Notes: generated from the sequence alone by a model not told the origin. A DNA stretch of 64,000 nt from Mugil cephalus (GCF_022458985.1 NC_061773.1:16402001-16466000); one strand, 5' to 3'; shown: positions 11,269 through 21,935, counted from the stretch's first letter. Numbers and translations: made by a program.

Positions 11269-12925
11269 CCAAAAAAGCGTTGAATAAGGTCAGCTGGACT
11301 TGTAGAATTTCTTGAAGACGTTTCGCCACTCATCCGAGTAGCTTCTTCAGTTCTGATGAACTAGTGGGAAATTGAGGTTTAAATAGGAAAAAACTCTGTG
11401 GGTAGCACCCACCAGAAACTAGCTTGACCAGAAGACTGGGGTCACTAATTACCATAATGGCTGATACTTACCTGTCCTTGAATGGGGGGAAACTGTGTGC
11501 CTAGGCTAACTTACCCTATGAATAGAGCTCTAACGAGGCTATTGTCCATGGGAACCTGGAGGCTCAGTGTGTGAATGTTGTTGAAACTTCTTGGGGACAG
11601 AAGTCAAAACTGAATTATAAATAGTTGGTAAATGAAATCTCAGTCCACCTCCTCTGTTTAGAGAAGGTTTCTCCATTTTGACATAGATGGCTTCCTTAAC
11701 TCCTCTCTCAAACCATCTGTCCTCTCTGGCCAGGACTTTGACGTTGTTATCCTCAAAGGAGTGTCCTTTGTCCTTCAGGTGGAGGTGGACTGCTGATTCG
11801 TTTCCTGATGAGCTGGCTCTCCTGTGTTGGGCCATGCGCTTGTGTATGGGTTGTTTGGTTTCCCCAATGTACAGGTCTGTACATTCCTCGCTACACTGAA
11901 CCGCGTACACTACATTGCTCTGTTTCTGTCTAGGTGTTTTGTCCTTGGGGTGGACCAGTTTCTGTCTTAGGGTGTTTCCAGGTTTGAAATAAACTGGGAT
12001 GCGGTGTTTACCAAAAATTCTCCTTAGTTTCTCTGATACCCCAGCTATGTAGGGGATGGTGATGTTCTTCCTTCTGTTTTGTTCCTCTTCCCTGTCCTTC
12101 CTGGGATATCTTTTTGAGCCTTTGACAAAGGCCCAGTTGGGATATCCGCATGTCTTGAGGGTTTGTTTAATGTGTGTTCCCTCCTTGTCCTTGCCATCCT
12201 GTCTGGTGGGGACAGTCTGTGCTCGGTGCTGGAGGGTTCTGATGACTCCCAGTTTGTGTTCCAGGGGGTGGTGTGAGTCAAATAACAGGTGTTGGTCTGT
12301 GTGTGTGGGTTTCCTATATACTTCTATGTTGAGGCTTCGATCTTCTTCAACACGTACCAAACAGTCCAAAAAGGCCAGACAGGCCCCGCTGATGTCCTCC
12401 CTGGTGAACTTGATGTTGCTGTCCACTGTTTTGATGTGTTTAGTGAAAGATTCCACCTCCTTTGTCTTGATTTTAACCCAGGTGTCGTCCACATATCTGT
12501 ACCAGTGGGTGGGAGTGGAACCTGCAAAGGTGTCCAGAGCTCTGGTCTCTACTTCCTCCATGTAGAGATTGGCCACGATCGGTGACACTGGGGACCCCAT
12601 CGCACAGCCATGTTTTTGCCTGTAGAAACCTCCATTGAACTGAAAGTAGGTGGTGGTCAGGCACAGGTCGAGTAACACACAGACTTGTTCTGGGGTGAGG
12701 TTGGTTCTTGAGGCCAAGGTGTCATCCTTTTGTAGTCTTTTCCTTACTACATCCGTGGCTTCTCTCGTGGGGATGCAGGTGAACAGAGAGGTGACATCAA
12801 AGGACACGATGGTTTCTTCTGGGTCCAGTGTGATGTCCTTGACTTTGTTCACAAAGTCCCTGGAGTTTTCGATGTGGTGTGGGGTGTTGCCTACTAATGG
12901 AGAGAGGATGGATGCCAAATGCTTG
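11269..12925 (-). repeat. Left arm of PLE inverted repeat
   Basis: 1,657 bp, reverse complement of 13,608-15,263. The differences I noticed while reading the two arms are one indel (GGGG versus GGG) and one substitution that changes Lys to Asn in the TKHI-TVDSN segment. I did not align every base. Confidence 0.9.
11539..12925 (-). pseudogene. PLE polyprotein, left copy: RT core plus GIY-YIG endonuclease, 5'-truncated
   Basis: Reads leftward from about 12,925 to a stop at 11,539 with no frameshift, about 460 codons. It starts inside the RT fingers (LASILSPLVG) and continues through FDVTSLFTCIP, the CAMGSPVSPIVANLYMEE block and the catalytic YVDDT motif. The thumb region follows, and then the GIY-YIG endonuclease with the LYIGET core preceded by cysteines (VQCSEEC), and the RxxH-type KRMAQHRR helix. 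The first part of the RT and the N terminus are missing. The open frame runs on to 13,338 on the minus strand, but those extra residues are antisense to the right copy and are not protein. Compared with the right copy it keeps GGGG where the right copy has GGG (12,384-12,387 here), so this arm is unbroken but promoterless and truncated. Confidence 0.85.
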
Positions 12926-14993
12926 CAAACTAGGCACAACAGAAAACACAAGTCGGAAGAACTGACATGGAGGAAGAAGGATGCCCACACCACGCAGCAG
13001 GGCATCCAGAAGAAGTGGGTCCAGAACCTATCGCACAGAGAACTCACGCAACCAGAGAATGAGATCCTGGCCAAAGGACTAAACTTCGCCATAACACCAG
13101 AACAGATTCCAGTGGTAGACCTCATCACTGCTACAGAGTCTGCCATCAAGAACAACAAACTGACAAACACAGAAGCCGAACAACTCAGACTGGAAATAAC
13201 ATCAGCCCTCGCCAGTGCAAAAACACCACCATCGAACATCACCCCCCAGGAAAGGAAGGCGCTAGTATCACTGCAGAAAGACCGGGACATCACGATCCTG
13301 CCAGCAGACAAAGGGAGATGCACAGTGGTGTTAAACACGGTGGACTACCAGGCAAAAATGAACAACCTCCTCAACGACCAAGACACTTATGAGACACTGA
13401 GACGCGACCCAACCAACATCTACAAAACCAGAATAATAAACTACCTACAACAACTGGAAAAGGAGAAGGTCATCGACAGACTCCTTTATTACCGTCTGTA
13501 CCCAGGGAAGCCACACCGTGTATTTATGGTCTCCCCAAAATACACAAGGAGGGAGCCCCACTCAGACCCATTGTCAGTAGCATCAACTCTGTCACATATA
13601 ACATTGCCAAGCATTTGGCATCCATCCTCTCTCCATTAGTAGGCAACACCCCACACCACATCGAAAACTCCAGGGACTTTGTGAACAAAGTCAAGGACAT
13701 CACACTGGACCCAGAAGAAACCATCGTGTCCTTTGATGTCACCTCTCTGTTCACCTGCATCCCCACGAGAGAAGCCACGGATGTAGTAAGGAAAAGACTA
13801 CAAAAGGATGACACCTTGGCCTCAAGAACCAACCTCACCCCAGAACAAGTCTGTGTGTTACTCGACCTGTGCCTGACCACCACCTACTTTCAGTTCAATG
13901 GAGGTTTCTACAGGCAAAAACATGGCTGTGCGATGGGGTCCCCAGTGTCACCGATCGTGGCCAATCTCTACATGGAGGAAGTAGAGACCAGAGCTCTGGA
14001 CACCTTTGCAGGTTCCACTCCCACCCACTGGTACAGATATGTGGACGACACCTGGGTTAAAATCAAGACAAAGGAGGTGGAATCTTTCACTAAACACATC
14101 AACACAGTGGACAGCAACATCAAGTTCACCAGGGAGGACATCAGCGGGCCTGTCTGGCCTTTTTGGACTGTTTGGTACGTGTTGAAGAAGATCGAAGCCT
14201 CAACATAGAAGTATATAGGAAACCCACACACACAGACCAACACCTGTTATTTGACTCACACCACCCCCTGGAACACAAACTGGGAGTCATCAGAACCCTC
14301 CAGCACCGAGCACAGACTGTCCCCACCAGACAGGATGGCAAGGACAAGGAGGGAACACACATTAAACAAACCCTCAAGACATGCGGATATCCCAACTGGG
14401 CCTTTGTCAAAGGCTCAAAAAGATATCCCAGGAAGGACAGGGAAGAGGAACAAAACAGAAGGAAGAACATCACCATCCCCTACATAGCTGGGGTATCAGA
14501 GAAACTAAGGAGAATTTTTGGTAAACACCGCATCCCAGTTTATTTCAAACCTGGAAACACCCTAAGACAGAAACTGGTCCACCCCAAGGACAAAACACCT
14601 AGACAGAAACAGAGCAATGTAGTGTACGCGGTTCAGTGTAGCGAGGAATGTACAGACCTGTACATTGGGGAAACCAAACAACCCATACACAAGCGCATGG
14701 CCCAACACAGGAGAGCCAGCTCATCAGGAAACGAATCAGCAGTCCACCTCCACCTGAAGGACAAAGGACACTCCTTTGAGGATAACAACGTCAAAGTCCT
14801 GGCCAGAGAGGACAGATGGTTTGAGAGAGGAGTTAAGGAAGCCATCTATGTCAAAATGGAGAAACCTTCTCTAAACAGAGGAGGTGGACTGAGATTTCAT
14901 TTACCAACTATTTATAATTCAGTTTTGACTTCTGTCCCCAAGAAGTTTCAACAACATTCACACACTGAGCCTCCAGGTTCCCATGGACAATAG
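12926..14993 (+). pseudogene. PLE polyprotein, right copy: RT plus GIY-YIG endonuclease, two frameshifts
   Basis: The longest copy in the window. From 12,926 it encodes the N-terminal PLE region (WVQNLSHRELTQPENEIL, later ITILPADKGRCTVV, the PLE-typical RT fingers motif). After about 13,505 the frame must shift to read the family motif IYGLPKIHKEGAPLRPIVSS. The palm follows with FDVTSLFT, CAMGSPVSPI and catalytic YVDDT (about 14,036-14,050). A second one-base deletion at the G run 14,146-14,148 moves the frame again, and the rest (thumb, cysteine pair, GIY-YIG core LYIGET, C terminus) runs to a stop at 14,991-14,993. Three consecutive reading frames thus cover about 690 codons. The 5' end is cut at the junction with the left arm, so no authentic start codon is visible. 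Both breaks are loss of one G from an apparent GGGG run, so a sequencing artefact is possible. Confidence 0.85.
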
Positions 14994-15263
14994 CCTCGTT
15001 AGAGCTCTATTCATAGGGTAAGTTAGCCTAGGCACACAGTTTCCCCCCATTCAAGGACAGGTAAGTATCAGCCATTATGGTAATTAGTGACCCCAGTCTT
15101 CTGGTCAAGCTAGTTTCTGGTGGGTGCTACCCACAGAGTTTTTTCCTATTTAAACCTCAATTTCCCACTAGTTCATCAGAACTGAAGAAGCTACTCGGAT
15201 GAGTGGCGAAACGTCTTCAAGAAATTCTACAAGTCCAGCTGACCTTATTCAACGCTTTTTTGG
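13608..15263 (+). repeat. Right arm of PLE inverted repeat
   Basis: 1,656 bp, pairing with the left arm across a 683-bp spacer. The near-identity implies either very recent insertion, one-step formation from one template, or later gene conversion between arms. Confidence 0.9.
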
Positions 15264-15299
15264 ATTACCATGACCTGGATGACTGAGAACCTTCACAGA
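14994..15299 (+). mobile_element. PLE 3' terminal region (non-coding) with conserved hairpin
   Basis: Non-coding tail of the right copy. At 15,191-15,206 CTACTC-GGAT-GAGTGG forms a six-pair stem with a four-base loop (one T-G pair), followed by CGAAACG. An outer pairing of GAAGA (15,184-15,188) with TCTTC (15,214-15,218) encloses it. The left arm carries the same sequence in inverted orientation (about 11,314-11,348) and the 27.7-kb fragment keeps a variant. PLE termini in other species carry hammerhead ribozymes; this segment has GATGAG and GAAAC strings but no complete hammerhead core. Confidence 0.6.
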
Positions 15300-15312
15300 C
15301 ATACTGTATCTT
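15300..15312. repeat. 13-bp target-site duplication, right copy
   Basis: Identical to 11,256-11,268; it marks the right boundary of the composite PLE insertion. Confidence 0.85.
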
Positions 15313-16203
15313 ATTTCTCTTATTTGTAAAAAAAAAAAGAAAAAAGAAAATAGCATATTTAGAAACACAACAGATTGTGGTTGCGATGTGATGTGACTAG
15401 TTCTTTTCAGCTTCCCTCTAACAGCAAAGTTTGACACCATATTATCTGGTCAAAGGAGAGGAAGTGGTAAGTGCAAAGGAAGCAAAGAAAAAGAGGAAGA
15501 ACAAGAGTCTATCGGCTTTAGGTAATATCTTTATCAGATCCTCGTTCGTCCATGTGTGTACATACTTTATGTATTAAACATGTAAGTAAAGGTTCAATTT
15601 TCTCCGTGCTGATGAATACCAGTTGCATATAGGGGAAGAAATCCCAGGAGAGGGCGGGTTCAATTCCTCAACCCAACCTTTTGTCAGCACATCACTCACT
15701 CTGAGAGAGCGAGGGAGGGATGAATGATCTTTCATCAAGAATGAGTTTTGCATATGGGGTTAGACTTGGAGCACGTACACAATATTAAACCATGTCACGG
15801 TTCCCTGCTTTACATTAATATTTAGTGTACAATCTTTGTTTTCAGTTTGCTGAAAAGCAGTTTTCATCGACAGCAAATGGTCTTTTCATGGAGAGTAGGC
15901 CCCGAATAGAGAATCAGTGATTCTCTTGTTGCCTGTCTTGGTTGTAGATGACAGTCGGTCACTGGTGGCTCTGGTTGTCTAGGGGTGTTTCTCAAAATAT
16001 GCTCTCCGTCTGTAATTCTGTTTCCCAGAATGTATTTCATTAACTACGTTGCTTTTCTAAGAAAAGAATGAGCATCCTCAGTCTAGTCTGTACGTTAGTC
16101 GATCCTGTCATGTTAAGAAACATCCTAGGTTACCCTCTGGTAGTACCTCAGATATTTTTGATTGAACCGAAGTTAACATTAAAATACTGTGTCTGCATCA
16201 TAT
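15313..16203. other. Intergenic DNA
   Basis: No gene or complete repeat recognised. It begins with an A-rich tract (15,329-15,349) right after the PLE target-site duplication. Confidence 0.5.
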
Positions 16204-17384
16204 ACTATATTTCCAAAATATCTGCTCACCTGCATTTATACGCATATACAGTAAGTGACAGAGCATTCTTAATGCATAGAGCTGTCGGCCCACCCATTGC
16301 AGCTATAACAGTGTCAACTCTGTTGGGAGGGTTTTCCCACAAGGATTAGGAGTGTGTCTATGGGAATTTTTAACCATTCTTCCAGAAGCACATTTGTGAG
16401 GTCAGACACTGATGTTGAACGGGAAGGCCTGGCTCACAGTCTTCACTCTAATTCATCCCAAAGCTGTTCTAGGTCAGGACTCTGTTCAGACCGGTCAAGT
16501 TTTTCCACACCAAACACGCTCATCCGTGTCTTTATGGACCTTGCTTTGTGCACCGGTGTAGTCATGTTGGAAAAGGAAGGGACCATCCCCAAACCCACAA
16601 AGATGGGGGCGTGGAATTGTCCGAAATCTCCTGAGACTGACTTTTGCTGGAACTAAGGGGCCAAGCCCAGTTCCTGACAAACAACCCAACACCATAATCT
16701 CCCTCCACCAAACTTCATACTTGGCACAATGCAGTGAGATAGGTACCTCTCTCCTGGCAACCACTCAACCCAGATTGGTTCATCAGATTGCCAGATGGAG
16801 GATTGTGATTCCTCACTCCAGAGAATGCGTCTCCACTGCCCTAGAATCCATTGGTGGTGCTTTACACCACTGCATCCGATGCTTTGCATTGCACTGGTGG
16901 CTTGGATGCAGCTGCTGGGCCACAGAAACCCATTCCATGAATCTCTCTACGCACTGTTCTTAAGCAAATTTGAATGCCACGTGAAGTTTGGAGGTCTGTA
17001 GTGTGATTGACTCTGCAGAAAGTTGGTGACCTCTGCGCACTATGGGCCTCAGCATCCGCTGAACCCGCTCTGTCATTTTACATGGCCTGACACTTCGTGG
17101 CTGAGTTGCTATCATTCCCAATCACTTCCACTTTGTTATAATACCACTGACAATTGACTGTGGAATATTTAGTAGCAAGCAAATTTCACAACTGGACTTG
17201 TTGCACAGATGGCATCCTACCACAGTACCCCGTGGGATTTCATTGAGCTCCTGAGAGCGACCCATTCTTTGAAAAATGTTTGTAGAAGCAGTGCTTGATT
17301 TTATACACCTGTAGCAATGGAATTGATTGGAACAACTGAATTCAGTTATTTGGATGGGTGAGCGAATACTTTTGGCAATACAGT
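16204..17384 (-). mobile_element. Tc1-like DNA transposon, decayed
   Basis: Imperfect terminal inverted repeats: 16,204-16,230 (ACTATATTTCCAAAATATCT then GCTCACC) matches the reverse complement of 17,357-17,384 (GGTGAGCGAATACTTTTGGC then AATACAGT). The element is about 1.18 kb, a little short for an intact Tc1-like copy. The transposase relic is on the minus strand. A TA target duplication is plausible but cannot be fixed from the degraded ends. Confidence 0.85.
16270..17265 (-). pseudogene. Tc1-like transposase pseudogene
   Basis: The minus strand starts with MGRSQELNEIPRGTVVGCH at 17,265, the typical N terminus of a fish Tc1-like transposase, followed by the helix-turn-helix segment (LCNKSSCEICLLLNIPQSIV). 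Further on are the DDE core remnants: ILWSEESQSSIW, where the usual WSDES catalytic Asp has become Glu, then GGGRLWCWVV and FQHD. The copy is split into at least three reading frames by indels, and the sequence after FQHD is scrambled by a deletion. In an intact element this enzyme cuts and pastes the transposon at TA sites. This copy cannot encode an active enzyme. Confidence 0.85.
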
Positions 17385-18434
17385 CCATCAACCTTGTCAG
17401 TCACTCTCTCTCATTTATAAAACCACTTAAATGGTGAAGATTTGTAACACTCAAAGTTTTGCTTTACTTTCTCATGGGCCCAATGAGTTATCACGGCGTA
17501 CATCATTCTGCTTATGACAGGCATGTTGGAAGAAAATAAATTCCCAACTTCCCAAACATGTTGTGGTTTCTTGTTGTCACATCGTTGCTAGTCTCTTCTT
17601 TAAACCCAAACTCACTACTCATGTAGTGTATCCCATTGTTCAAAGTGAAGAACGCTCAAACATTAACCAAACGTGTTTAGAGAATTGTGTTAAAAATCAG
17701 GGTTTATTTTAAGCTGCCCGAGTCAGCGGTGTTGGCTTGTATCTAGATAATGTAGAAAAAAACCTTTCTAGTTTCATTTCCATTCTTTTCACTAGCTTGG
17801 ACGTATTATCATGGCTGCCAGAAATTTCAAACATCGTCTCTTGCTTGAAAATACAATTCAGACACAAGCTGACGTGTACAGATTTTCCAGCTGAGTTGCT
17901 CATAATTACGGTGTGGGTGATATGAGACGATCCTGACATACTAAGCAAGGGTAGCTCCTTCTATTTTGCACCCTCTGTGGTTCGAGCAGCACTATCATGG
18001 CAGTTCATTACTGGTCGTTATGGTGAATCTGTGTGTCAGAGTTTCCGCCCGGTAGAAGGCTGCAGATTCTAGCACATTCAGCAAAGAAACTCCCAGGCAC
18101 AGCTCTAATTAAAGTGGAATTTGCTTAATTTGTGTTGCATCAAATCTGGGAGAGTTGCATTTTTTAGAATAGCCTCAATAACAACATTGTTAAAAGAATC
18201 TTATTTACACTATGGTTGAAAGTTCGGATCAGGCCCAAGTAAAAATGATAATATTAAGGGATCCAAAACAATTAGATGATGACCACTTCCATTTTAGCAT
18301 GTGCATCGTCACTGGCATTCATTGATAATATGGTAAAGGACAGCAACTTGAATTGAGGAAGAACAGAGGAATTTTCAGTTAGATCTGGGAACATTTAATC
18401 TGATCTGGAATGAATCCATTCTTTATTTGGCCCC
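17385..18434. other. Intergenic DNA
   Basis: Only short frames without coding character; no repeat family recognised. Confidence 0.5.
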
Positions 18435-19098
18435 GTTCAGACCTTGCATTGACATCTGTCCTGAGGAAGATCGTAAGTGACTAGCTTAAAAGACAAGAGT
18501 GAACTCACGCAGGATGCATTTGAGAGATCTGATCTGTGACTACATTTGCAAGTGGTCTGGGTCACATTTGTCCACATTCCTTTGGTTGTGTGAGCACACC
18601 ATTGAGTCCTGAGTCACATTAAAGACCACCTACTCAACTATTATAAATGATGACCTGAAAAGGAAAAAGCAGTGTTAGCAATGTTTGTTCATTAGCAATG
18701 AGAGCCTTTTAAAATATTCTGTCCTTGTAGTTGACAACTAATTAATGAATCCAAACAAGGATGACAAATGAAACCATATGAGCACACTTGTTCCGTCAAT
18801 AAATAAGTCAATAAATTAGTGATGCAATCAGGTCGATATAATGAGACGCGTGGAGTTAAGTGTGTTTCCTCAGTAACTTAACCTGTGTTCCCAAGTCATG
18901 ATGTACACACGCAAACAATAGACCTGTTCTTAGTTCTGAAACAGTGGTAGAAATCCACTGGAGACAGTTGCTGTTTAAATATTCTACTGCGTCCAAGATG
19001 ATGATGGTGCTGATCTGCATACAGAGCGTAAAACTGAGATCTGATCTGAAGAGTTGGCTGGGGACACGTGGAAATTCATTTTAATGCCAGGTGTGAAC
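18435..19098 (+). mobile_element. MITE-like element, family M1, copy 2
   Basis: Ends are GTTCAGACCTTGCATTGACA at the left and TTTTAATGCCAGGTGTGAAC at the right, which are imperfect inverted repeats of each other (GTTCANACCTKGCATT). Length about 664 bp. Internal sequence includes GATGCATTTGAGAGATCTGA, seen in variant form at about 37,370. It shares internal blocks, inverted, with 7,380-7,790. It encodes no protein and is probably a non-autonomous DNA transposon. Confidence 0.65.
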
Positions 19099-21447
19099 TC
19101 CAGTACCTCAGAAAGTTCTATGGTGGTGATATTTTAAACACAAAGTTAGAATCCCTGACTAGAACGATTTCATTCAGGTTGAAAAATTTTTTATGATAAA
19201 TAAGCCATTTTCATTAAATATAAAGGTTATGCTCAACAAGTTTAATTAGATGAGTCCTGTCATCAACTGCTCCAGCTACAAACTGAGACAGAAGTTAAAG
19301 ACCACCATCTTTTGCTCCATAAAATTGGCTTTACTTTAATGAATCTCTTAGAAATCTCCAAATACACATATACATTATTTCTGAGCTGCAGCGACACAGG
19401 ACGGGTGATCTGACAGCCTGCAAATCTCTTAATAGTTCAGTGCCATATTTGCTGTCTTACACTTACAATTTTGATAAAAATCCAATTTATTCGTTGATGC
19501 TTTAGCACGTAAACACATGTATCATCACGCTCATGTTTGTTCCATGTAGAGTGAAGATCTACACATCTACTGGTGAGTTTCCAGGAGGTAGCAAAAGTAG
19601 CTGAACAACTCTACATTTATCCTTGGGGATAAATTATCACATTCTTAGTGCTGTCAGACAGCAATGTTGGCGACTTTTCTCCGTGTCTCTGGTCATCTTC
19701 TCCTACGGAATCAATTCAGATTTGTCACTAACGTTGTTGAAAAATGTCTTCCTTGTTAATATTTCTATCAGTTCTGACGCTCCACAGCAGTCAGAGCCGC
19801 GCTGTCAAAAATGTTCCATTCTTAATGTTTTTTTTTGTGGGGTGGGGGCAAGTAAACATATACGTCTTATCAGATTAGCCTCCATGCGAACAGTTATGAT
19901 TGATCAGGTTCAAGACATGTTGTCCATGTACAAATGGTCTGTTATCGGTAAACTGAATCAAGTATTTACATGTGATTTCTTTGCAATTTTTCCAGCACAT
20001 TCTCCTTTTTTGAAAGGATGTTCACATGTGCAAATACATAATCGGGGTCCAAAGACCAGATCATAACGAGGACCAATGTAAGAATTTTAAGGAACGGAAG
20101 TCCTTCAAGCTGTCTGCCTCTGCTCTTTGTGGCTCCTGCCTGCTTCCTCAGATTTACAAGAACAGAACAGTTATTTATAGAGCATGGAGAACAAGGGATT
20201 AGAGCTATTCCTGTTGTGTTTTGGATGCTCATTACTTCTTTGATGACTCAAGGTACAAAAGTGTGTACTCGGCCATATGTCTAAATAATAAACCTTCTCC
20301 TCCTGCAGCACCACCCCCCCATGTGACCCTGCTGTTGGCCAGAGACCGCACCTTCCCGTCTGCAGAATCTGTAGCATTTATGCATGTTTACATAAATGCA
20401 TTGACGTGGCGCGAATGTCGGCGTCTGGTTTATGCTGCATGCATAATGTAAACACGCACACAAATGACAAATAACGAACCATCCGTCTGAATTTCATTTT
20501 CCTGGCACCATGGAGCTTTTATTTCCTGACCGATGAGTCAAAGAAGCAGCAGGTTCCTGTTTATTTCTGGGACTGGTTGTGTACAGAAACAGGACAGGAT
20601 ATTAATGTACCAACAGGGGAAGCTGGCGCCGTGGTCGCGATATGTGTGCGATCGCAACCATCTCGGATAAATCATAAAAACTATGAGGGAGGTATAAAAC
20701 AGGCGGATAGTACATAATGAATTATGTACTGTAACTAAATGCACTAAATACAATACAGGACAAAGAGCAGATATGATGCACGATGCATGAATAAAAGTGC
20801 AGCTGAAGAGTCTGTGTTGTTATAATGGAAAAACAAACTGCTGTTACATCAGAGAAAATCACACTGGACAATTTTTAGATTTTTTTTTTTCTGGTGCACA
20901 AGCTCCCTCCAGACCAGCTGGGTTATTAAATACACTGTACCAAGTTTGCTAGTGTCACCATGGAGTCCCTTCACTTTTGCCACTGGAATGACTCACATTA
21001 ATGGCAGCAGAATTGAGTAAGATGTCAAGACTTGTCTCTAGTCTTAGGCTTCTCCTTAAAATTCAAACACTTAAGTTACTTCCTGCTGTTATTTGAAGAC
21101 GACGGGCCCAAATGACAAAAGGCTGAAGTCACTGGACCTCATTCCACTTGCATAATGTTCTGCTGACTAATCTAATTGGAGGTTTCATTTCCGCACAAGC
21201 AGCAGCCCAGTGCACCAGAACTAAAAGTTTTAAGAAAAATGTAAATTATCATAAAATTATCATAAAGGAACTTATGTGAGGCGTTTGTACAAGCTATGTC
21301 TATCAGATATGATTAATCTTTTATGGCTTTTACAGTTTTGTATAGATTTTAGAGTAAGATTTACCATTTGACATCTATAGCACTGTTGGACTCAGCAGAA
21401 AAGACATGCATTTTTCTTTTTTCTTTTTTTTGCTTCAAGTCTGGAGC
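19099..21447. other. Intergenic DNA
   Basis: No supported gene. The 147-codon frame at 19,623-20,066 shows no domain and no coding-like composition. A TGCATGTTTACATAAATGCA palindromic string lies near 20,380 and a related GTAAACACGC string near 20,449, possibly MITE ends. Confidence 0.45.
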
Positions 21448-21662
21448 CTACATTACCTACAACGCTCACCGACACTTATTCTGATGTTCTTTCTAGTCGA
21501 GTGGTTCTTTCTATGTTGTGAAAGTCGATGACAAAAAAACAAGCAAAAAACACGTTCTGCAACCACAGGAACAATGTCAAGTAATAGAGCACAACACTGG
21601 ACATAACCACATGAACTTATCAATGCCGTGTATAGCAAGTATACTTAGCCCACAGCAAACTG
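21448..21662 (-). repeat. Interspersed repeat family R1, diverged inverted copy
   Basis: Reverse complement resembles 28,265-28,400. Conceptual minus-strand reading gives MLYTALISSCGYVQ, and the plus strand at 28,276 gives MQYTVLISSCVYVQ, so the similarity is real. The frame itself is probably not coding. Confidence 0.45.
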
Positions 21663-21856
21663 ACTTATATTTTGCATGTCACGGTGGTGGCTGACTGCTG
21701 GTTTGCTGCAATGACACACGGGGCTCCTCGCCTGTCTTCGACGTCCACCTCCACCTTAAAGCGTCATGACATTCAAAGTCGCGTCGCCGGCACAAGCCCT
21801 ATGCAGCATAATATGTTCATTCCACCATGAAGTGTGATTTTTTTGTGATTGACGGA

Positions 21857-21930
21857 GGCCGGTTAGCTCAGTTGGTTAGAGCGTGGTGCTAATAACGCCA
21901 AGGTCGCGGGTTCGATCCCCGTACGGGCCA
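21857..21930 (+). tRNA. tRNA-Ile (anticodon AAT), copy 1
   Basis: 74-nt cloverleaf identical in layout to vertebrate tRNA-Ile-AAT. GGCCGGT acceptor 5' strand, A box TAGCTCAGTTGG, anticodon loop CTAATAA with AAT, B box GGTTCGATCCC, and ACGGGCC acceptor 3' strand plus discriminator A. A TTTT Pol III terminator follows at 21,936-21,939. It decodes AUU and, with inosine at the wobble position, AUC. Same strand as copy 2, which starts 313 bp downstream. Confidence 0.97.
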
Positions 21931-21935
21931 CACCC

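Larger units (their letters stand above)
11269..15299. mobile_element. Inverted-dimer Penelope-like element (EN+ PLE)
   Basis: A single insertion flanked by a 13-bp target-site duplication. The left part (11,269-12,925, minus strand) is a 3' partial copy. The right part (about 12,926-15,299, plus strand) is a longer copy. The two share an inverted repeat of about 1,656 bp (11,269-12,925 versus 13,608-15,263), with a 683-bp centre present only in the right copy. The left copy lacks the last 36 bp of the right copy's 3' end (15,264-15,299); a third fragment at 27,664-28,002 retains that tail, so it is the true 3' terminus. Penelope-like elements encode a reverse transcriptase fused to a GIY-YIG endonuclease and are known to insert as tandem or partly inverted copies. 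The protein resembles the abundant fish PLE with extra cysteines before GIY-YIG (Neptune-like); the clade is not proven. Confidence 0.9.

Noticed and set aside
12650..12925. Plus-strand protein start upstream of the right PLE copy
   Set aside because: These codons are antisense to the left PLE arm. The same peptide appears on the minus strand at 13,524-13,883, as expected from inverted repeats.
11539..13338. A single 599-codon minus-strand protein
   Set aside because: Only the part from about 12,925 down to 11,539 is PLE protein. The first about 137 codons are antisense to the N-terminal region of the right PLE copy and exist only because of the inverted junction.
15184..15218. A complete hammerhead ribozyme
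   Set aside because: GATGAG and GAAAC are present but the CTGATGA core is altered, the second stem would be too short and no proper cleavage-site stem can be drawn, so I report only a hairpin.
11269..15299. Two independent PLE insertions in opposite directions
   Set aside because: There is one 13-bp target duplication around the entire structure and none at the internal junction.
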